From CAZNPL01 sp964574815 (GTDB lineage Bacteria > Planctomycetota > Phycisphaerae > UBA1845), in assembly GCA_964574815.1 (NCBI GenBank), contig CAZNPL010000004.1, positions 124,001 through 188,000 on the forward strand: a DNA stretch of 64,000 nucleotides. The letters run 5' to 3'. Shown piece by piece: positions 45,635 through 55,482 of this stretch. The position numbers and the translations under genes are program-made. Every line of letters begins with the position of its first letter. The stretch's first letter is position 1. Under the pieces are notes generated by a model. The model was not told where the DNA came from. It did not search any database and saw only the letters and a program-made list of their open reading frames with translations.

Positions 45635-47110
45635 ATGAGGCCAGGATCTCACAGCCGTGTTGCGCGCATCGCCGTCACGGGGGCCTTGCTGGGGCTGCTC
45701 GTGTGCCAGTCCGCGTGCCGTTCCGGGCAGAAGGAGCAGAAGAGCTCCCTGGTCGAAGACTCGCAACTGGAGAAGCAGGTTTTGATCGAAGATCTTCGAG
45801 CCGACCTCCTGGCTTACTCGCGGTATTTCCAGACGCAGATCGAGCTGGCCTCGGAGGAGATTGAAGCGCGTGAGGAAGATCACAAGACCCGCAAAGCCCT
45901 GCTGCTCTGGAAGCTGCAGATGGTGGGAGACGTCCATGAGGCGGACACGCCGATCGACCTGATCGAGGTGCTGCTGGATACCTGGGCGCTGACGGTCCGC
46001 ATTACCAAGTACTTCACGGAAGGCGAAGGGAAGACGCTCTTCGGAGATGAGCAACATGAGGCCGTCGCGACCGCCACGCGCTTGCAGCGTCGCATCGAGT
46101 CGGTCGCCGAAGATCATCTTCCACCCGATGAGTTCGCCAGTGCCGCAAAGCGCGTCGAGGAATACGCCCGCGAGAATCCCATCAGCGGCATGTTTGTCGA
46201 CGAGCTCAAGGAGAAGGCGGGAGAGCCTCCCAAGCACTTCGCCAACTGGCTGAGCGCGCCGTTCCGGGCGGTGGGCCAAGTCGGCAAGAAACTCGATCCC
46301 ACCAGCCGCCTCGCGGATGCGGTGGATCGATTTGCCCTGTTTCTGCAGGACTACCCCGCACAGGTCCGCGTGCAGACGCAGTTGCTGCTGCTGCAGGCCG
46401 AAGAGCTCGATACCGTACGTACCGCGATTCAAAGCGTCGAAAGCGTCGCCGAGAGCTCCGCGGAACTCTCGGCAACCGCCGAGACATGGCCGAAGCGATT
46501 TCGCGAGGAAGCCCAGATCCTGCTCGATGACGTGGACACGCGGCAGGCCGAACTGCGCGCGACGCTTCAGGAGGCACAAAAGACGAGTGAGACCATCAGC
46601 CAGGCCATGCAACGAGCGGAAACGACCAGCGCCAACATCGAACGCTCGCTCGGGGACGCGACGGCCGCGGCGGACGCCTGGCGGGCGACGGCCGATGCGA
46701 CGGCCCAGGTGGTCAGGGAGCTGCAGATTCTGACCGGCAAGGGTGGTGATTCCAAACCGGTCTCGGGCAAGGAGCCGCAAGGGGAATCCGAGCGCCCTCA
46801 AGAGCCTGGCGACAGACGCCCGTTTGACATTCAGGATTATCAACGTACGGCCGACGCTCTGACGCGATCGGCGGAGGAGATTCGCGCTCTGCTCTCCGAT
46901 GTCGATACCTTCGTGGAGAACACGACCACGCAGCGCCGGCTGGAGCGGATCGACGCGCTCACTGCGAGCGCCATCGATCCCGCGGCTGCCCAGGCCCGCA
47001 GTATCGTGGATCACATCGCCTGGCGGTTCGTCCAGCTCTGCGTGCTGGTGTTTGTTCTGGCAGTTGTCTATCGATTGGTGTTCCGCAAGCGCCGCACCTC
47101 CGGTGGTTGA
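45635..47110 (+). CDS. Envelope protein with coiled coils and C-terminal membrane anchor
   Basis: 491 residues from the ATG at 45635 (GAGG about 9 nt upstream). N-terminal signal IAVTGALLGLLVCQSAC, a possible but poor lipobox. Long helices follow, including ELASEEIEAREEDHKTRKAL and a heptad-rich segment at residues about 280-370 (LRATLQEAQKTSETISQAMQ). The C-terminus has one membrane segment (FVQLCVLVFVLAVVYRLVF) followed by a basic KRRTS tail. This topology, anchored at both ends in the envelope, would suit a spacer or structural protein of the secretion locus. I recognise no family. Confidence 0.75.
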   Translation: MRPGSHSRVARIAVTGALLGLLVCQSACRSGQKEQKSSLVEDSQLEKQVLIEDLRADLLAYSRYFQTQIELASEEIEAREEDHKTRKALLLWKLQMVGDVHEADTPIDLIEVLLDTWALTVRITKYFTEGEGKTLFGDEQHEAVATATRLQRRIESVAEDHLPPDEFASAAKRVEEYARENPISGMFVDELKEKAGEPPKHFANWLSAPFRAVGQVGKKLDPTSRLADAVDRFALFLQDYPAQVRVQTQLLLLQAEELDTVRTAIQSVESVAESSAELSATAETWPKRFREEAQILLDDVDTRQAELRATLQEAQKTSETISQAMQRAETTSANIERSLGDATAAADAWRATADATAQVVRELQILTGKGGDSKPVSGKEPQGESERPQEPGDRRPFDIQDYQRTADALTRSAEEIRALLSDVDTFVENTTTQRRLERIDALTASAIDPAAAQARSIVDHIAWRFVQLCVLVFVLAVVYRLVFRKRRTSGG

Positions 47111-47113
47111 AAC

Positions 47114-47926
47114 ATGCCCGACGGCAAGTCTGACTCGCAGGGGAGGGACGTGAGGCAGTCCGGTCGTCTCCGGGGCACGATGATCTTCCTGCTCAGGACG
47201 CGCATGCCGGTTCTGGTGATCGTTGCCCTTGCGGTAGCAGCGTGCGGCTGTAACGAGAATCGCAAAACCGATCGACGTTCGGAAAAGCCGGGCAGCACGC
47301 CTTCCGGCAGCGACGCGAATCCGGCCGAGGAGCCAGCGGACCAACTCAGCCCGATGGCAACGATCCTTTGTCTTCGAGAGTTGCGTTCGGCCGGCCGCTA
47401 CAGCGCGATCGAGCGCCATCTGCGTCCCGGCCAACGCGTCGCGGTGATGACGCAGCTACGGGCGGGTGACCGCCTAGTGGCCACCGCCCGACTGCTTCGT
47501 CGCCGCGTCGAGGAGCGTTTCGGGCTCGCCGCAGCCCAGGAATTCGATTACCGCGCCGCCGGCAATGTACTGGGCGTTTTCTCCAACGATGTGACACTGG
47601 TCAGCGAGCAAATCACCGCCGACCGGGCGCGTGTCACATTTCAGGTCGCCAGCCGGCTCCCGCTGGAGTCGGTGGATCTTGTGCGATCAGAGAACCGGTG
47701 GGTCCTCGTCGCCGACCCGATCGACGGTGTGCCGGAACAACTCTATGAACTGGCTGACTTGCTCGAGCGCCTCGCCGATGCCGTTCAACGCGACCAAATA
47801 ACGCTGCCCGAACTGCGGAGCCAGCTCGCCCTACGTCAGCGACCGATCCTTCGCCGCATTCAGGAGCTGGTGAAGGCTGCGGACCCCGCGTCCGACGAGC
47901 GCGAGTCGGGTCAGCCGACCCGCTGA
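47114..47926 (+). CDS. Putative lipoprotein of unknown function
   Basis: 270 residues. The first 22 are polar, and an internal ATG at 47180 gives a compact signal MPVLVIVALAVAACGC with lipobox AACGC; either start is possible. The mature part has a low-complexity linker followed by a helical domain (LVATARLLRRRVEERFGLAA) and an alpha/beta region (VTLVSEQITADRARVTFQVA) resembling a nuclear-transport-factor-like fold in general shape only. It follows the preceding gene by 3 nt, so the two are co-transcribed. Confidence 0.72.
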   Translation: MPDGKSDSQGRDVRQSGRLRGTMIFLLRTRMPVLVIVALAVAACGCNENRKTDRRSEKPGSTPSGSDANPAEEPADQLSPMATILCLRELRSAGRYSAIERHLRPGQRVAVMTQLRAGDRLVATARLLRRRVEERFGLAAAQEFDYRAAGNVLGVFSNDVTLVSEQITADRARVTFQVASRLPLESVDLVRSENRWVLVADPIDGVPEQLYELADLLERLADAVQRDQITLPELRSQLALRQRPILRRIQELVKAADPASDERESGQPTR

Positions 47927-47981
47927 GCGGGTCACCCCGTCCTCAAGGCATGCCTCAACGAGCACCGCCACTCAGTGCCCG

Positions 47982-49442
47982 TTACACCGTCGCCGCCGAG
48001 CTGGCCGCTACGGTGGTCCTGGTCGAGATCTTGTTCAGCGCCTGGTCGAGGTCGGTGATGACGTCGTCCGGGTGCTCGCCGCCCACGCAGAGACGGACCA
48101 GGTTGGGCGGGATGTGGGCCAGCTTTCGGCCCTCCTCGCCCTGCTGCTGGTGCGTCGAGATCGCCGGAATAGTCGCCACGCTCTTGATGCGGCCCAGGTC
48201 GGTGGCCCGCCAGATGCGCTGCAGCCCGTCGAAGAACTTGCGGGTCGGATCGGGACCGCCCTTTACGCAGAACGACATCAAATGCCCGTAGCGGTTCACC
48301 GGCTTGCCGTACTGCTCGTCGTACTCGGCGTCGACGAGCCACATGTACTTGCTGGCCAGCTCGTGCAGCGGATGGTCCGGCAGGCCCAGATACTCGACCT
48401 TCTCGATCATGGGATGACCGCCGAGGAACTCGGCAACCTTCATCGTGTTGCGGCTGAGCATGTCCATCTTCGAGCGGAGTGTGCGGATGTCGTTCAGGGT
48501 CAGGATCGCTTGCATGGGATGTAGGTTGGGGCCGGTGTCCCGGTTCGGCAGATACTTGGTGTAGAGTGCAAAGTCTTTCTTGAGGTCGTCGTTGTCGATG
48601 TTGGAGACCAGATCGTGCCTGGAGATGACCGCCCCGGCCACCCCGGATCCGCTGGTGGTCAGGCTCTTGGTGGCCGACTGAACGACGATGTCGGCCCCGT
48701 GGCAGATGGGTCGGAGCAGGGCGGGGGTGGCCACGGTCGAATCGCAGATCAGTGGCAAGTTGTGGCTATGGGCGAGGTCGGCGACGGCCTGGATGTCGAA
48801 AAACCCCTGCTGGGGGTTGCTGGGCAGCTCTCCGTAGAGGAAGCGGGTGTCCTTGTCGATCTTGGACTCCCATTCGCTGATGTCCTGGGGGTTTTCGACC
48901 CAGCGGCACTCGATGTCCCGCTCCTCCATCATGCGCACGGCGAAAAGCTGGAACGTGCCGCCGTAGCACTGGGCGGTGGCGACGAAGTTGCGCGGCTCGT
49001 GGACGTGGTGGCTCGTGTGGACCAGAAACGGCTGGACGGCCGCGGCGATGGCGGCCATTCCGGACGAGGTCGAGCAGCAGGAGGTGGTTCCGTCAAAGCC
49101 GTAGCCCTCCAGCAGAGCCAGGGTCCATTCGTAGTAGTAGGTCGAGGGGTTGGCGATCCGCGAGTAGCACCACGTCGGGATCAGGTAACCCAAAGCGGCG
49201 GCCAACTCGTCGGAGTCCCGGTAGGCTTGGGAGGCGCTCATGAAGACCGGCTCGATGATGGCCCCCTGATAGTCTTCGATGGCGTCCTCGACGCTGTAGA
49301 GGCCGTGGACGGCGATCGTGTCGAACTTCCACTTTTTGACGACGTCCTGGATGTAGCGGCTCCGCCGGGCGAGATACTCGTTGTTCCGGTCGATGTAATT
49401 CTGCATTCCGGGCGTGATGTGGACGTTTTCGCTGCCGAACAT
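47982..49442 (-). CDS. Cys/Met metabolism PLP-dependent enzyme (trans-sulfuration family)
   Basis: 486 residues from the ATG at 49442, with GGAG upstream. The fold-type I signature is CSTSSGMAAIAAAVQPFL, then LPLICDSTVATPALLRPI with the PLP-pyridine Asp, and the Schiff-base Lys259 in VVQSATKSLTTSGSG. Family members include cystathionine gamma-synthase, O-acylhomoserine sulfhydrylase and gamma-lyases. The divergently placed threonine synthase points to homoserine-branch chemistry, so a methionine biosynthetic role is favoured. It is longer than most members (about 400-430) because of an N-terminal extension. A longer reading to 49532 lacks support. Confidence 0.88.
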   Translation of the reverse strand: MFGSENVHITPGMQNYIDRNNEYLARRSRYIQDVVKKWKFDTIAVHGLYSVEDAIEDYQGAIIEPVFMSASQAYRDSDELAAALGYLIPTWCYSRIANPSTYYYEWTLALLEGYGFDGTTSCCSTSSGMAAIAAAVQPFLVHTSHHVHEPRNFVATAQCYGGTFQLFAVRMMEERDIECRWVENPQDISEWESKIDKDTRFLYGELPSNPQQGFFDIQAVADLAHSHNLPLICDSTVATPALLRPICHGADIVVQSATKSLTTSGSGVAGAVISRHDLVSNIDNDDLKKDFALYTKYLPNRDTGPNLHPMQAILTLNDIRTLRSKMDMLSRNTMKVAEFLGGHPMIEKVEYLGLPDHPLHELASKYMWLVDAEYDEQYGKPVNRYGHLMSFCVKGGPDPTRKFFDGLQRIWRATDLGRIKSVATIPAISTHQQQGEEGRKLAHIPPNLVRLCVGGEHPDDVITDLDQALNKISTRTTVAASSAATV

Positions 49443-49648
49443 GGCCTCTCTCCTACGTAGAATTCGCTGGCTGCGCGCACTCGCACCCCATGTTTCGGCA
49501 GGCAAGCTCCGTTCCCGCGAGATAAACGCCAAGGTCTTCGGGCGGCATGCTCATTGCACGGCGTTAGCTTTGCTGGAGGGAAGTGACGCCGTTACAATGG
49601 GTTAACCAAACCGACGACCGACCGCTCATGAGAGGCTGAATTCCCGGC

Positions 49649-51019
49649 ATGACCGCTCCCATCCGCTTCTACAGCACGAACCGGCAGGCTCCTAAAGTGG
49701 CGCTCGACGCGGCCCTTCTGCAGGGGCAGGCGCCCGATCGGGGCCTGTACATGCCGGAGACCATCCCCGCGCTCGACCGCACGGAATTGGCCGGCCTGTC
49801 CGACCGGGCGTACCCGGAGATCGCCCACGCGATTCTGCGCCGCTTCACCCAGGGGGTCATCGACGACGGCGTCCTGATGGACCTGTGCCGCGACGCTTAC
49901 GATTTCGATGTGCCGCTGGAGCGGGTCACGGGGCACCTGCATCTGGTCCGGCTGGATCGCGGGCCGACCGCCTCCTTCAAGGACTTCGCCGCCCGGATGA
50001 TGGCCCGGTGGATGAGCGTCCTGATGCAGGCCAAGGACGGGGAGTTGGTGATCCTGACGGCCACCTCGGGGGACACGGGCAGCGCGGTGGCCCAAGCCTA
50101 CTACGGCGTTCCGCGCGTCAAGGTCGTGGTTCTGTTTCCGATTGATGAGGTTTCGGACCGGCAGCGCAAGCAGATGACCACGCTGGGGGAGAATGTCACC
50201 ACGATCGCGGTCGACGGGAAGTTCGACGATTGCCAGGCGATGGTCAAGCAGGCGTTCGCCGATCCCGAGTTGAGCGGACTGCGGCTCACGTCGGCGAACT
50301 CGATCAACATCGGGCGGCTGCTGCCGCAGTCGGTTTACTATGTTTACGCATACGTGAAGCTGGCCGACGCAGCCTCCGCGGAGCCGGTGGTCGTCTGCGT
50401 GCCCTCGGGCAACTTCGGCAACATGATGGGGGCGGTCATCGCGGGCCGTCTGGGCGTGCCGATCAAACGACTCGTGATTGCGACCAACGCCAACGACGAG
50501 GTGCCGGTGTTCTGGCAGACCGAACACTACGAGAAGATCGTGCCTTCGCGGGTGTGCATTTCGAACGCGATGAACGTGGGTCACCCGTCGAACCTGGCGC
50601 GGCTGGTCGATCTTTATGGCGGCTGGATGGACGAGACCGGCCTGTTGCGCGAGCTGCCCGACATGAACGCGTTGCGCCGCGACATCTACGCCGTCAGCGT
50701 CAACGACGACGAAACGCGTGCCACGATCAAGGAGGCCTACGAACGACACGGAGCCATCCTCGAGCCGCACGGGGCCGTAGGCTGGGCGGGCCTGCAGCGT
50801 TTCCTTCAGGAGCACCCGGATTGCGCCGACTGCACATCATTTTCAATCGAAACGGCCCAGCCGGCCAAGTTCCCCGAGGAGGTCCAGAAAACCATCGGCA
50901 TCGAGCCCGAAACGCCCCCAAGCCTGGAGGGCCTCGAGGACCGGCAGGAGCACTTCGAGCGAATGTCGACTGACTATGGCGCATTTTGCAGCCGATTGAA
51001 AGAACAGTTTCGAGCCTGA
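49649..51019 (+). CDS. thrC: Threonine synthase
   Basis: 456 residues. Converts O-phosphohomoserine to threonine with PLP. The N-terminal block IRFYSTNRQAPKVALDAALL and GLYMPETIP are typical of the class with an N-terminal extension. The PLP Lys is Lys111 in RGPTASFKDFAARMMARWM. Next come LTATSGDTGSAVAQAY and CVPSGNFGNMMGAVIAGRLG, the phosphate-binding loops. It is divergent from the trans-sulfuration gene with a 206 nt shared upstream region. Confidence 0.95.
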   Translation: MTAPIRFYSTNRQAPKVALDAALLQGQAPDRGLYMPETIPALDRTELAGLSDRAYPEIAHAILRRFTQGVIDDGVLMDLCRDAYDFDVPLERVTGHLHLVRLDRGPTASFKDFAARMMARWMSVLMQAKDGELVILTATSGDTGSAVAQAYYGVPRVKVVVLFPIDEVSDRQRKQMTTLGENVTTIAVDGKFDDCQAMVKQAFADPELSGLRLTSANSINIGRLLPQSVYYVYAYVKLADAASAEPVVVCVPSGNFGNMMGAVIAGRLGVPIKRLVIATNANDEVPVFWQTEHYEKIVPSRVCISNAMNVGHPSNLARLVDLYGGWMDETGLLRELPDMNALRRDIYAVSVNDDETRATIKEAYERHGAILEPHGAVGWAGLQRFLQEHPDCADCTSFSIETAQPAKFPEEVQKTIGIEPETPPSLEGLEDRQEHFERMSTDYGAFCSRLKEQFRA

Positions 51020-51203
51020 ACACGCACTGTGTCCCGCTGTCTTTAAGCAGCCTGGCTATTCATCAAGAAGAGGGGGGTGAGGTTATGGACACATGTGGAC
51101 ATGTTAATGTAAGGTGCTTGGACGATACGCATCGGAACGTGGAGCGTGCCGCTACGTAAGTGACACAGCACGCTATCGTTCGCAACGTTTCGGAGGCGGC
51201 CTC

Positions 51204-52214
51204 ATGTCAGTTTGGCTGGTACGAGCAGGCGGGAAGGGTGAGCGGCAGGATTTCGCTCTCGATAAGGGCGTTGCTGTAATCGGGTGGGACGACCTGCCGG
51301 ATTTATCACAGTTCGACAAGAGGGAAGATTTAGAGGCAGCTTGCCGGGAAATCTATCCAGATGCCAAACCCCGGAAAATTGGGAACTGGGCTGGTCAATT
51401 CTGGGCCTTTGCCCGGGGCATCCAGGTAGGCGACATCGTGGCTCTGCCATTGAAGGGCCAAGATGTCGTTGCTTTTGGAAAGGTAACTGGCGAATACAGG
51501 TATCGGCCAGATTTTCCGATGCGCGCTAAACACACGCGTCCCGTTGATTGGTTTGCACCTGACGTCCCTCGAGAGCGTTTCGATCAGGATATCCTTTATT
51601 CGCTGGGTGCGCTCATGACGGTTTGCCAGATCCAGAGAAACAATGCTGAAGAGCGAATTCGCGCTGTGCTCGAAGGCACACCACCTCCTCCGCCTCCACC
51701 CGAAGGCGACGAGTCCAACGGCGAGGAACTCCCCAATTTGGAGGAGAGCGCTGGCACACAAATCCGCAATCATATAAGGCAGAGATTCGCGGGACACAAA
51801 CTCGCCGAGATCATTGACGCCGTCCTTCACGCCCAGGGATATCAGACGGAGATGTCGCCGCCAGGGCCGGATGGCGGAGTAGACATTATTGCGGGCCGTG
51901 GGCCGATGGGCTTTGACCCGCCACGGCTGATCGTTCAAGTCAAGGCGACGAGCCAGCAGCAGGACATCAAAGTAGTTCGAGAGTTGAAGGGGGTGATGAA
52001 GGATTTCGCTGCAGACCAGGGGCTTTTTGTGTCTTGGAGCGGATTTCGGCGCTCGGTAATGGCGGAAGCAAGACGCCAGTTCTTCGAAATCAGATTGTGG
52101 GATGCGGGTGACGTGGTGGAGGCCGTTCAGAGATACTACGAGGAGTTCCCAGAGCAATTGAAGGCGGAATTGCCGCTAAAGCGCATATGGGTCCTGGTCT
52201 ACGAAGATGCGTAA
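51204..52214 (+). CDS. Mrr-like restriction endonuclease domain protein
   Basis: 336 residues from the ATG at 51204 with GGAGG 8 nt upstream. The N-terminal ~150 residues (SVWLVRAGGKGERQDFALDK, VAVIGWDDLPDLSQF) resemble the DNA-interacting N-terminal domains often fused to Mrr nucleases. A Pro/Glu-rich linker follows. The C-terminal PD-(D/E)xK domain has GPDGGVDIIAG (Asp227) and LIVQVKATS (Gln245-x-Lys247), the usual Mrr D-QxK arrangement. Base composition is visibly more AT-rich than in neighbours, suggesting recent transfer. No methylase or other defence gene is adjacent, so a type IV-like, modification-dependent nuclease is the best guess. Confidence 0.82.
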   Translation: MSVWLVRAGGKGERQDFALDKGVAVIGWDDLPDLSQFDKREDLEAACREIYPDAKPRKIGNWAGQFWAFARGIQVGDIVALPLKGQDVVAFGKVTGEYRYRPDFPMRAKHTRPVDWFAPDVPRERFDQDILYSLGALMTVCQIQRNNAEERIRAVLEGTPPPPPPPEGDESNGEELPNLEESAGTQIRNHIRQRFAGHKLAEIIDAVLHAQGYQTEMSPPGPDGGVDIIAGRGPMGFDPPRLIVQVKATSQQQDIKVVRELKGVMKDFAADQGLFVSWSGFRRSVMAEARRQFFEIRLWDAGDVVEAVQRYYEEFPEQLKAELPLKRIWVLVYEDA

Positions 52215-52266
52215 AAGGGCGGCGCGAGGCGGGTTGCCGCCTGGGGGCGCGGATTGCAGACGACGG

Positions 52267-55200
52267 CTATTCAACGCGTGCGGTTTGCGTTTGCCCTTTG
52301 AGGAGCGATTGGGCCTCGTCGAGGAACTCGGTTACGTCCTCGGTTGAATCCGGGTCTTGAGTCATCATGTGGCGGGCACGGTAGTACGCGACGTGAGCGA
52401 GATCGAGGTTACCCGACCGGGCGCGGGCGATGGACTTCCATAAGAGGACCTTGGGATTGTCGCCGCGAAGCGACAAGGCTCGATCGATTGAAACCAATGC
52501 CTCGTCGTGGCGACCGTTCCTCAGCAGCGCCAAGGCATAGAGCTCGACCGTGTTCGCGTAATTGCTCATTTGGGCGACGAGTGGTTCGATGATCTCGAGT
52601 GCCCTGCCGGGATCCCGCAGCGACTCGTCCTCGCAGAGAAGCAGGAGCGACGTTTGTTCGATCGGGTTGGTTCGATCGTGGTCGAAAGCGGTTCGACCCC
52701 GTTCGAAGGCCAGTAATGCCAGGTCGGGCTGTCCAAGATCCAGCAATTGTTGTCCTAAAGACGCCCAGAGTTGAGGGTCGGAAAGCTGCAGATCAAGAGC
52801 CCCTCGAAGAACCGTGCGGGCTTCGACGGACTTGTTCTGATCAAAAAACCACTTGGCGCGTTCGACGTGCACGTCGGGATCACCCGGATATTCGGCGGCC
52901 GCTCGGTCCAGCCATTGACCGGCGGCAATGAAATGGCCGGTGTCTCGTGCTACTGTGGCAAGGCCGAGCCATCCGGGCAGGTGGGCGTCGGGCCATTGAA
53001 GACACCGCTGAAAGACGGCCTTGGCCTCTTCGGTTCGGCCGAGGGCGACGAGTGCGTGTCCAAGATACATCCAGCCGTACGCATCGTCGGGATCCTGCCG
53101 CGTCATTTGCCTTGCGACGTCGACCGCGTCCTGGAGGTTGCCGCATTCCTGATGGACACTGAAGAGGAATCCAAGCGGTGCCGTACTATCGGGCTGCAAG
53201 TTCACGAGTTCCTGCGCCGCAACAACCGCCTGGTCACAGTCGCCCAACCAGATGTGCAACCGCGCCAAGGCGGCGTGCGTGTGCATGTCTCGAGGCGCGA
53301 GGTCGCGAGCCCTTGTGTACACGTCGACCGCATCCCGATAGCGCCCTCTCTCAATGAGCATGACGCCGATGTTCGTCCAGGCGCCCGTGAGATCGGGGGC
53401 GATTTCAACGGCTCGCCTGTACGCGGCAAGTGCTTCATCGTTGCCGCCGAGGTCGCGCAGCGCCACACCAAGATTGACGTGGTATGTTGGATCGTCCGGG
53501 TTGATGCGAATGGCCTCCCGAAATGCTCCGGCGACGTCCCTGGAATCGCTCATAGGATTCGATGACTCCCCCGGCGCGACGGCCTGGCGCGCGCGGACGA
53601 AGCCGAGGAAGGACCAGACTTTTTCACTGTTGCGGCCGACGGGGTCCTCAATCAGTTCGTCGAGCGTCTCGAGCGCTTCTTCCCGCCGGTAGCTGACCGC
53701 GTAGAAGCCGGCTTTGGCGATGCGGGCGTAGACGTCGTCGACCCCGGCGGCGGCCGCACGCTCGAAGTAGGGAAGGCTCTGCTGAGGCTTGCCGGCTGAC
53801 AGAAGCGCGTATCCGGCTTCGAGCAACGCCCGCGGGATACCCGGTCCTCCGACGCGCTCGGCCTCACCGTGGTCGCCGATTCGTTCGTATCGCCCCGAGC
53901 GGATTCGCCGGATTCCCGGCAGGCCTTTCAGGAACCCTTCGCGATCTTCCGGCCATCCGTCCAATTCACGCCACGTCAGGATTCTTCCGGTCGCCGGATC
54001 GCGGACAAGGTCACCACCGGCGGCAAGATGCGCCGCAACGAAGTCGTCGACGGCCTCGTTGATGGCCGGGGCCGATTCGGGTTTTCGCAAATGGTATCGC
54101 GGAGGCAAACGCAGTTGGGCTCGGTGGATGTAACCCAACGCGAAATCCGGGTCCGTCGCGACCGCGCGATCAAGCAGCTCGATGGCGTGTTCGCGCTCGT
54201 TGCGCCTCTTTGCGTTGGCTGCGGCCTCGTAGAGTTGGTAGGCGCGTGTCGAGCTCTGAAAGGCTTCGAGCCGAACGCGCCGCTCCTCTGCCAGGCGTGC
54301 GTTCTGTCGCCACGAAGCACCGATCAGAACGAAGGCGGCCAGAGCGACGATGAACGTCGCGGTGTACAGGACAGGATGCTTCCGGATGCGTGTCTGGATC
54401 TGATAGAGGGCCGTCGGTCGTCGGGCCGCGATCGGCTCCCTGCGCAGATAGCGCGACAGGTCGGCGCCGAAGTCAGCCGCCGTTTGGTAGCGCCTGTCGG
54501 GATGTTTCTGCAGGACTTTAAGCAGAATCGTTTCGAGGTCGCCCCTTAATCGCCGATCGACCGACCCCGGAGGCACAGGTTCATCGTGACTGATGATACG
54601 AACGGCCTCGGGCAGGGAAGAATCGGCAGCGTCATAAGGGAGTTTCGAGGTCAGCAACTCGTAGGCTACGACGCCGAGCGAATAGACATCGGAACGGGTG
54701 TCGAGCTCGGCTGCCGCACCGCCCGCCTGCTCGGGACTCATATAGGGAACGGTTCCAATGAGTTGCCCTGCGCGGGTGTGTAGCGTCGTAGCGCGCACAT
54801 CCGCGTCGGTGCATCGGGCTACCCCGAAATCCAGAATCTTCGGCTCGAGCACGGCGTCGACGTAGATATTGGCCGGCTTGATGTCCCGGTGGATGATCCC
54901 TTTCTTGTGGGCGTACTGAAGGGCTTCGCAGATCTTGATGAGCAGGTTAACGCGCTCTTCGATCCCGAGACCCCCCCGCTCGACCAGCTCCGCAAGCGGC
55001 ACTCCGGCTACGAGTTCCATCGCGAAGAATGGTTGTCGCCGTCCGGCCGCGTCGGAGATACCGGCGGCGTAGATGCGCGCGATGCCTGGGTGCTGGAGTC
55101 GGCCGAGGATCTGGACTTCATATTCGAAGCGACGAAGCACGGACGTCGAGGCATAGCCCGGCTCGATCACTTTCAAGGCCACGCGGCGTCTCGGGTTGTC

Positions 55201-55482
55201 CTGTTCGGCGAGATAGACGACTGCCATCCCCCCGCGCCCGATCTCTCGAAGGATGCGATAGCCGCCGATGGCCTCCGGGTGTTGAGATTCGTCGGTGCCT
55301 GCGGGTCTGAGTTCGGGCAGGCGTCGTAATCGGTGGGCCAGATGAATATCCGCGGCGGCTTCGGTCGCGTGGGCCCGGCATCTTTCGCATTTCTCGATGT
55401 GCTGCCGAACGCGCTCGTTGCCGGGCGTGATTGGATCGCTTGCGACGAACTGCTCGATCAGGTGAGGATCAGGACACTTCAT
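52267..55482 (-). CDS. Membrane Ser/Thr protein kinase with anti-sigma-like N-terminus and TPR tail
   Basis: 1071 residues. An N-terminal zinc-finger-like motif (His28, Cys32, Cys35 in RQHIEKCERC) resembles ZAS anti-sigma domains. Kinase domain at about 73-345: glycine loop EIGRGGMAVVYLAEQ, Lys104, HRDIKPAN with Asp200, DFG 218-220. One membrane segment at about 371-389 (LYTATFIVALAAFVLIGAS). The remaining ~680 residues are TPR repeats, for example AYRRAVEIAPDLTGAWTNIG, probably outside the cytoplasm. The kinase start overlaps the end of the ECF sigma gene by 14 nt, so it probably controls that sigma factor. Confidence 0.92.
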   Translation of the reverse strand: MKCPDPHLIEQFVASDPITPGNERVRQHIEKCERCRAHATEAAADIHLAHRLRRLPELRPAGTDESQHPEAIGGYRILREIGRGGMAVVYLAEQDNPRRRVALKVIEPGYASTSVLRRFEYEVQILGRLQHPGIARIYAAGISDAAGRRQPFFAMELVAGVPLAELVERGGLGIEERVNLLIKICEALQYAHKKGIIHRDIKPANIYVDAVLEPKILDFGVARCTDADVRATTLHTRAGQLIGTVPYMSPEQAGGAAAELDTRSDVYSLGVVAYELLTSKLPYDAADSSLPEAVRIISHDEPVPPGSVDRRLRGDLETILLKVLQKHPDRRYQTAADFGADLSRYLRREPIAARRPTALYQIQTRIRKHPVLYTATFIVALAAFVLIGASWRQNARLAEERRVRLEAFQSSTRAYQLYEAAANAKRRNEREHAIELLDRAVATDPDFALGYIHRAQLRLPPRYHLRKPESAPAINEAVDDFVAAHLAAGGDLVRDPATGRILTWRELDGWPEDREGFLKGLPGIRRIRSGRYERIGDHGEAERVGGPGIPRALLEAGYALLSAGKPQQSLPYFERAAAAGVDDVYARIAKAGFYAVSYRREEALETLDELIEDPVGRNSEKVWSFLGFVRARQAVAPGESSNPMSDSRDVAGAFREAIRINPDDPTYHVNLGVALRDLGGNDEALAAYRRAVEIAPDLTGAWTNIGVMLIERGRYRDAVDVYTRARDLAPRDMHTHAALARLHIWLGDCDQAVVAAQELVNLQPDSTAPLGFLFSVHQECGNLQDAVDVARQMTRQDPDDAYGWMYLGHALVALGRTEEAKAVFQRCLQWPDAHLPGWLGLATVARDTGHFIAAGQWLDRAAAEYPGDPDVHVERAKWFFDQNKSVEARTVLRGALDLQLSDPQLWASLGQQLLDLGQPDLALLAFERGRTAFDHDRTNPIEQTSLLLLCEDESLRDPGRALEIIEPLVAQMSNYANTVELYALALLRNGRHDEALVSIDRALSLRGDNPKVLLWKSIARARSGNLDLAHVAYYRARHMMTQDPDSTEDVTEFLDEAQSLLKGQTQTARVE

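Noticed and set aside
45518..47434. 638-residue minus-strand open frame across two plus-strand genes
   Set aside because: The plus-strand genes have ribosome binding sites, export signals and coherent composition; the reverse reading does not.
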